Shown here: positions 6,195-10,000 of the stretch, piece after piece
How the letters are laid out: every line of letters begins with the position of its first letter
Numbering within the stretch: position 1 is the stretch's first letter
Assembly: GCA_020216655.1 (NCBI GenBank)
Contig: JAIWNU010000002.1
Coordinates: 1-10,000, forward strand
DNA: 10,000 nt
Direction of reading: 5' to 3'
Origin: Treponema sp.
GTDB taxonomy: Bacteria > Spirochaetota > Spirochaetia > Treponematales > Breznakiellaceae
Notes under the pieces: model-generated
Databases searched by the model: none
What the model was told of the DNA's origin: nothing
Seen by the model: the letters and a program-made list of their open reading frames with translations, nothing else
Made by a program: the position numbers and the translations under genes

Positions 6195-7583
6195 ATGACC
6201 CGAACACTCAAGGTTTTTGCTTTATACACCCTCATACTCTGCGTCTCTATTACTCCCCTTGTGAATGCCGCAGCGTACAGCGCAGAAGACCGCCCCTATT
6301 CACGGATCAGCGACGATGCCGCCCTCAGGCGCAGCCTTATAGAATCCTATTTCATCCTTCCGGTTTCACAGCTGCTTAAAAAGCAGTCAGCCCGATTTAC
6401 CTTGGATACGGGAGAACTGGTAGAAGTCCGAATAGAAAAGGGCAGTTCCGATGTCCTTATTGTCCTTGCCCGCGAGCGGCAGGGGCTCTACCCCGGCTGG
6501 GTTCAGGGTTCCTGGATCCTTTACCGAAACTTGAATGACGGATCCCCTAAAAAAATCCGCCTCTATTTACGGTCCGATCCCTATGTGTATGTAGAATTCC
6601 GTCCCGCCGGAGCTAATAAGAGTGTTTTTGATGTGGTAGCCTACAGTGGTTATGTACTTTATTCCCGGCCGGTTCCTTTGGATTTTCAGGACCTTTATTC
6701 CTCTTCTGTAAACCAGGTACTTACCGCTTTGGGGCATGTCTTCCCAAGAGAGTATTTTGATGTGGATCCCCGGATGTACGGGGACCTGCGGTTTTTTATT
6801 TCCCGTCTCAAAGCTTCTGTTCCCGCCTTATCCTATGCGGATGATGGCGCTTTGGACGAACAGGGCCGGCCGGTTTATATAGCCAGCTTGATGAACCAAA
6901 AGCAGCCCTGGGGCTTAAATTGCTCTGGTTTTGCAAAATGGGTTGTCGATGGACTCCTACGGCCCATGACCGGAACCAGCCTCCCCATAGAGCCGCTCAA
7001 GACACCTATTGGCAACCGAGGTTCCAGTTTTACCGAACCGGTGGAAAGCAAACTGGATCCCTTTTTCGGCCTTGATTGGACACGAAATCTTGCCCTGGCT
7101 GCAAACCGGATACTGCGCTCTCCCAGTTATGCCTCCTTGGATGAAATAGACGTCGCCGATGTGCCGGTTTCTCAGCTTATCATTAAAAAGGATAATAAAA
7201 GCCAAATCATTTCTTTCCCTGCATATATGAAAAACGCAGGTTTTAACATAGAAGGGCTTCCTTCCATAATGTATAGCCTTGCGGTTCGTTATCCCTCATG
7301 GTTCTATCTTGTGTCTGTAAATACCGATAAAGCTGCGGTACTGAGACAGTATCCAACAAATGCACCGCTTTCCTTTAGTGGAGGAGCAGGGATACGCCGC
7401 CATTTTCATGTGGCAGTCCTTATCCCCTATTTTACCGAAGACGGGGTTTTTAAGGTCAGTGTCTTCGAGAGTGCAGCAGAGACGTCTTTCGATGCCTTTG
7501 TGCGCCGTTATCCAGGATATCAGGTTCATTTGGTCCGCATCCCCTTTCAAGGCACCTTCGGTCCTCCCGAAGCGGTCTACTAA
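6195..7583 (+). CDS. Exported protein with NlpC/P60-like cysteine-peptidase signature, function unknown
   Basis: I do not recognise this 462-residue protein as a named family. The N-terminus (MTRTLKVFALYTLILCVSI, ending in VNA at 24) is a Sec signal with probable cleavage near residues 24-27, so it acts in the envelope or outside. Residues about 45-200 look like a mixed beta-rich domain with no recognised motif. The C-terminal half has a pattern resembling NlpC/P60 and related papain-fold peptidases or amidases: LNCSGFAKWVVDGL with a candidate nucleophile C243, and later RRHFHVAVLIPYF with H403/H405. These are followed by a beta strand carrying E425 that could be the third residue. The roughly 160-residue separation between Cys and His is longer than in ordinary NlpC/P60 domains, implying an insertion. 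Peptidoglycan is the usual substrate of that fold, but this is inference. ATG 6195 is the only in-frame start after the regulator stop and has a poor ribosome site. The 30-base gap allows co-transcription with the operon. Confidence 0.6.
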   Translation: MTRTLKVFALYTLILCVSITPLVNAAAYSAEDRPYSRISDDAALRRSLIESYFILPVSQLLKKQSARFTLDTGELVEVRIEKGSSDVLIVLARERQGLYPGWVQGSWILYRNLNDGSPKKIRLYLRSDPYVYVEFRPAGANKSVFDVVAYSGYVLYSRPVPLDFQDLYSSSVNQVLTALGHVFPREYFDVDPRMYGDLRFFISRLKASVPALSYADDGALDEQGRPVYIASLMNQKQPWGLNCSGFAKWVVDGLLRPMTGTSLPIEPLKTPIGNRGSSFTEPVESKLDPFFGLDWTRNLALAANRILRSPSYASLDEIDVADVPVSQLIIKKDNKSQIISFPAYMKNAGFNIEGLPSIMYSLAVRYPSWFYLVSVNTDKAAVLRQYPTNAPLSFSGGAGIRRHFHVAVLIPYFTEDGVFKVSVFESAAETSFDAFVRRYPGYQVHLVRIPFQGTFGPPEAVY

Positions 7584-7639
7584 TTAGGGCTTTCTTAATT
7601 GTATCTCTTTGTAACTTTTTGGCGGGCGAGATATTGTTA
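7584..7639 (+). other. 56-base intergenic gap before the repeat-protein gene, with candidate ribosome site
   Basis: AT-rich spacer. GGCGGGCGAG at 7621-7630 contains a purine-rich GGGCGAG that can serve as the ribosome site nine bases before ATG 7640. No convincing terminator for the preceding gene is visible; the best inverted repeat is a five-pair AT-only stem at 7582-7586/7596-7600. No promoter with good -35 and -10 boxes upstream of the ribosome site is seen either, so read-through from the preceding gene is plausible. Confidence 0.4.
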
Positions 7640-10000
7640 ATGTATATGAACGCATACGTTAGACATATAGTCGCTGTATTTGCAGCCCTTTTATTTCTGA
7701 TTAACGGCAGCCTTTATGCACAAAATTCCGACAGGGATTTATTTCTGGACGCAGAAGCCCGGTTCCAGGGGGGCAACTATGTTCTTGCCCTTGAACAATA
7801 TGAGGAACTGATCCGTAAATGGCCCCAGTCTCCCTATAATGCGGATGCCCGGTTTAGAAGGGCAGTGATCCTTTACCGGATGGGTAAGACCCAAGAAGCA
7901 TATCTTGCCTTCGAAACCATTGAACGCCGTTACCGATCTACCAAATTCCTTGATTATATACCTTTCTGGAAAGCACTCATTGAATATGACAGGGGTGATT
8001 ACCGCAAAGCTTTCCAGGGGCTGTCCGCTTTATCTAGTGATAAACTTGATGCATGGACAGGTCAGCAGGTCCTGCTCTACAAGGGAAAGGCAGCCCTCGC
8101 ATTGGAAGATACTGACCAGGCTTTGCAGGCCTTCGAAGCCCTCTACCAGGAGTTGGCACGGGTTCCCTTACAAGCTGAAACTCAAGGAGCCGTTCTGGTA
8201 TACCTTTCGGACCTCTACAGCCGACTTGGAAAACAAAAAGAGCAGAGTCAGCTCTGGGAGTCCCTTTCCAAAGAAGCGTTACGGCAGGAGATTCGGGAAC
8301 CGCTCGCTCTTCGTGCAGCGGAAGCCTACCTGGCACTCCAGAATAATGATAAGGCCCTTCCCCTTCTGGAAAGTCTCAGCGCGTCATCCAACCGCGAGAT
8401 TGCCGGCAAAGCGCTGCAGTATTTACTCAGCTACGAACAAAAAAGGGGAAATGATGCGGGGGTTGCTTCGGTCATCATTAAGGCAGAAAACCTCCTCCGA
8501 ACCGATCCCCAAGCACTGGCTTCTTTCTGGACAAAAGTTGGATCGGCTACCTTTTACGAAGGAAAACTGGAATTAGCCCGCTCATACCTGCTGAGAGCTC
8601 AGGTTATATTGGGTACCCGTGATATAGATCAGGCTGTTCCCATATATCTGGCGGAAATAAGCTGGCGCCAAGGGGATGCTCAACAGGCCCTTAAAACACT
8701 GCTGGATGCGGAACCCCTCATCAAGGGCGACAAGGCTCTGCTTTTGAGCAGGCTCCAGTGGTATGCCCTGCAGAGAGAGGACTGGGATAACGCGGTACTG
8801 TACGGGCAAAAGGCGCTGGTGCAGGCGGAACGAGAAAAACGGGATGACATCGCAGCCATGGTACGGGCTTATATCGCCTATGGCTTGTACCGGAAAGGCC
8901 AGTTTACAGAAGCCCTGGAAACCCTCGGTACCGATACGGTTCCTCCAGGCCCCAAGGACCTGGCAAAACGGCTCCAGAGCAGGCTGCTGCAGAAAACGGG
9001 CCAATCCCTTGCATCCCTGGAAAGTTATAATGCGCTTTTACAGCAGGCCCCCAATAATGCTGAATTGGCCATTGAACGGATGAGCCTCCTCTTTGAAAAG
9101 GCCCAATATACTCAGGTTCTGGCAGCAGGCCAGGAAATCGAATCAAAAACTGATCTTTCAAAGCTGAGCGTGCCATACCGCTTTGGTTTCATGTATATGA
9201 AAGGGATCGCCATGGCGCAGACTGCAAGCGCCCCTGAGTCCTACCGGGCCGCTGCGGAGCTGCTTGCTCGGGCCAGTGAGCTTGCCCCAGCGGGCGAAAG
9301 CGCCCTGCCCTGGGCCCTCTATTATGGAGCCTGGTCTTTGTACCGTGCAGGGCGCTTTGCCGAAGCCTCTGCGCAGTTTAACTCCTTTGTAAGCCGCTTC
9401 CCGGCACATGGACAGACCTATACTGCAGCCTACCTGGGCGCCTGGAGTTATGCCCGGCTGGGGCAATACGCCAATGGGGCCAGGCTGGCCCAACAGGCAG
9501 CTGAATTAAACACTGCTCCCGACGCAGCGGCCCGAGCCCGGTACCTGGAAGGCCTGTTGCGGAGCCTGTCCGGAGACTGGTCTGGGGCTTTGAGAGCCAT
9601 GGATCAGGCTGGAGCAGCCCATCCATCCTATGCCGCACGGGCAGCCTTTGAAAAGGGAAACATTTATTTCCGCATGGGTAATATTCGCGAAGCCGATGCA
9701 GCTTTTGCTCTAGTCCAGCGCAATTTTGGCCAGGATTCCCTGGCTGAAGAAGCGGCTTACCGCCGGGGCGAGCTTTATTACGGTGCCAAACAGTGGAAGG
9801 AAGCCTTGGATCGATTCACTGCCTACCGCAATACCTACCCCCGGGGTGCGAAGGTCGATGGGGCCCTGTATTTCAGTGGATCTATTCAGCAGGAACTAGA
9901 CCAGCCGGATAGTGCCATACTGCTTTGGGAACGGCTTTTGCGGGAATATTCCGCCAGTTCCTTTAGGCTCCCTGCGATGATTGCCCTGGAAAAGGCCTAT
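7640..10000 (+). CDS. Large exported tetratricopeptide-repeat protein, 3' end beyond the window
   Basis: The frame from ATG 7640 is open for 787 codons to the last base, so the C-terminus is missing. A second ATG at 7646 is possible, but the ribosome site fits 7640 better. Residues 1-27 form a signal peptide (MYMNAYVRHIVAVFAALLFL, ending in LYA) with likely cleavage before QNSDRDL. No lipobox cysteine is seen, so a periplasmic location is inferred. The rest is almost wholly helical with TPR-type repeats. Clearest are residues 33-66 and 67-100 near the N-terminus (GNYVLALEQYEELIRKWPQS; MGKTQEAYLAFETIERRY). Others are about 559-590 and a run at 664-697, 702-735 and 738-771 (MGNIREADAAFALVQRNF; KQWKEALDRFTAYRNTYP). 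The middle is diverged. The spacing and the F/Y-P ends resemble the BamD/CpoB-like TPR group, proteins that scaffold envelope assembly. The specific partner is unknown. No link to the sugar operon is visible beyond proximity. Confidence 0.85.
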   Translation, partial: MYMNAYVRHIVAVFAALLFLINGSLYAQNSDRDLFLDAEARFQGGNYVLALEQYEELIRKWPQSPYNADARFRRAVILYRMGKTQEAYLAFETIERRYRSTKFLDYIPFWKALIEYDRGDYRKAFQGLSALSSDKLDAWTGQQVLLYKGKAALALEDTDQALQAFEALYQELARVPLQAETQGAVLVYLSDLYSRLGKQKEQSQLWESLSKEALRQEIREPLALRAAEAYLALQNNDKALPLLESLSASSNREIAGKALQYLLSYEQKRGNDAGVASVIIKAENLLRTDPQALASFWTKVGSATFYEGKLELARSYLLRAQVILGTRDIDQAVPIYLAEISWRQGDAQQALKTLLDAEPLIKGDKALLLSRLQWYALQREDWDNAVLYGQKALVQAEREKRDDIAAMVRAYIAYGLYRKGQFTEALETLGTDTVPPGPKDLAKRLQSRLLQKTGQSLASLESYNALLQQAPNNAELAIERMSLLFEKAQYTQVLAAGQEIESKTDLSKLSVPYRFGFMYMKGIAMAQTASAPESYRAAAELLARASELAPAGESALPWALYYGAWSLYRAGRFAEASAQFNSFVSRFPAHGQTYTAAYLGAWSYARLGQYANGARLAQQAAELNTAPDAAARARYLEGLLRSLSGDWSGALRAMDQAGAAHPSYAARAAFEKGNIYFRMGNIREADAAFALVQRNFGQDSLAEEAAYRRGELYYGAKQWKEALDRFTAYRNTYPRGAKVDGALYFSGSIQQELDQPDSAILLWERLLREYSASSFRLPAMIALEKAY

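Noticed and set aside
7609..7637. Possible promoter TTGTAA, 17 bases, TATTGT
   Set aside because: Each box matches only four of six consensus bases, the spacer covers the ribosome site, and transcription would begin at or past the start codon.
7905..8576. 223-codon forward open frame in another reading frame within the repeat-protein gene
   Set aside because: The frame from 7640 is open throughout and encodes a signal peptide plus TPR repeats; the alternative product is Arg/Ser-rich and non-domain-like.
1..10000. tRNA, rRNA, CRISPR array, insertion sequence or attachment site
   Set aside because: No regularly spaced repeats, transposase-like protein, terminal inverted repeats or cloverleaf-like sequence was seen; coding density is near complete.

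Overview
The window reads as one co-directional stretch of chromosome (all genes on the + strand) from a mid-GC, free-living or gut-type saccharolytic bacterium. The best guess is a Treponema/Spirochaeta-like spirochaete. This rests on the N-terminus of the solute-binding protein (signal peptide ending in FA, then SGTSEG, a style I associate with treponemal binding proteins) and on the two exported proteins at the right-hand end. It is an inference from protein style, not a database match. There is no RNA gene, insertion sequence, CRISPR array or obvious sign of recent transfer.

Region 1 (1-6164) is a sugar-import and sugar-conversion operon. In order it encodes a periplasmic CUT1-type solute-binding protein (its start codon begins one base before the window), two MalF/MalG-type inner-membrane permeases, a cytoplasmic GH13 amylosucrase-type enzyme, and a LacI-family regulator. 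Genes 2 to 5 are tightly packed: a 4-base ATGA overlap between the permeases, a 19-base gap before the enzyme, and an 8-base overlap between enzyme and regulator. The binding-protein gene is set apart by 125 bases holding a strong stem-loop, a layout that would give more binding protein than permease. Together the genes suggest that sucrose, or a closely related glucoside, is captured and imported intact. The enzyme would then split it in the cytoplasm, transferring glucose to an alpha-glucan (or to water) and releasing fructose. The LacI-type protein would sense the sugar or a derivative and control the operon from a promoter upstream of this window. No ABC ATPase and no fructokinase or glucan phosphorylase is encoded here, so those must come from elsewhere.

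Region 2 (6195-7583) encodes an exported protein of 462 residues whose C-terminal half carries a Cys/His arrangement resembling the NlpC/P60 cysteine-peptidase fold. Its target is unknown. It starts 30 bases after the regulator gene and could be read through from the sugar operon, but nothing links the functions.

Region 3 (7640 to the right edge) is a very long exported tetratricopeptide-repeat protein, at least 787 residues, still open at the window end. It is probably an envelope scaffold or assembly factor.

There is no gene-free stretch longer than about 130 bases. No wholly new system is evident. The most interesting points are the dedicated ABC-importer/amylosucrase pairing, the stem-loop between binding protein and permeases, and the NlpC/P60-like exported protein.
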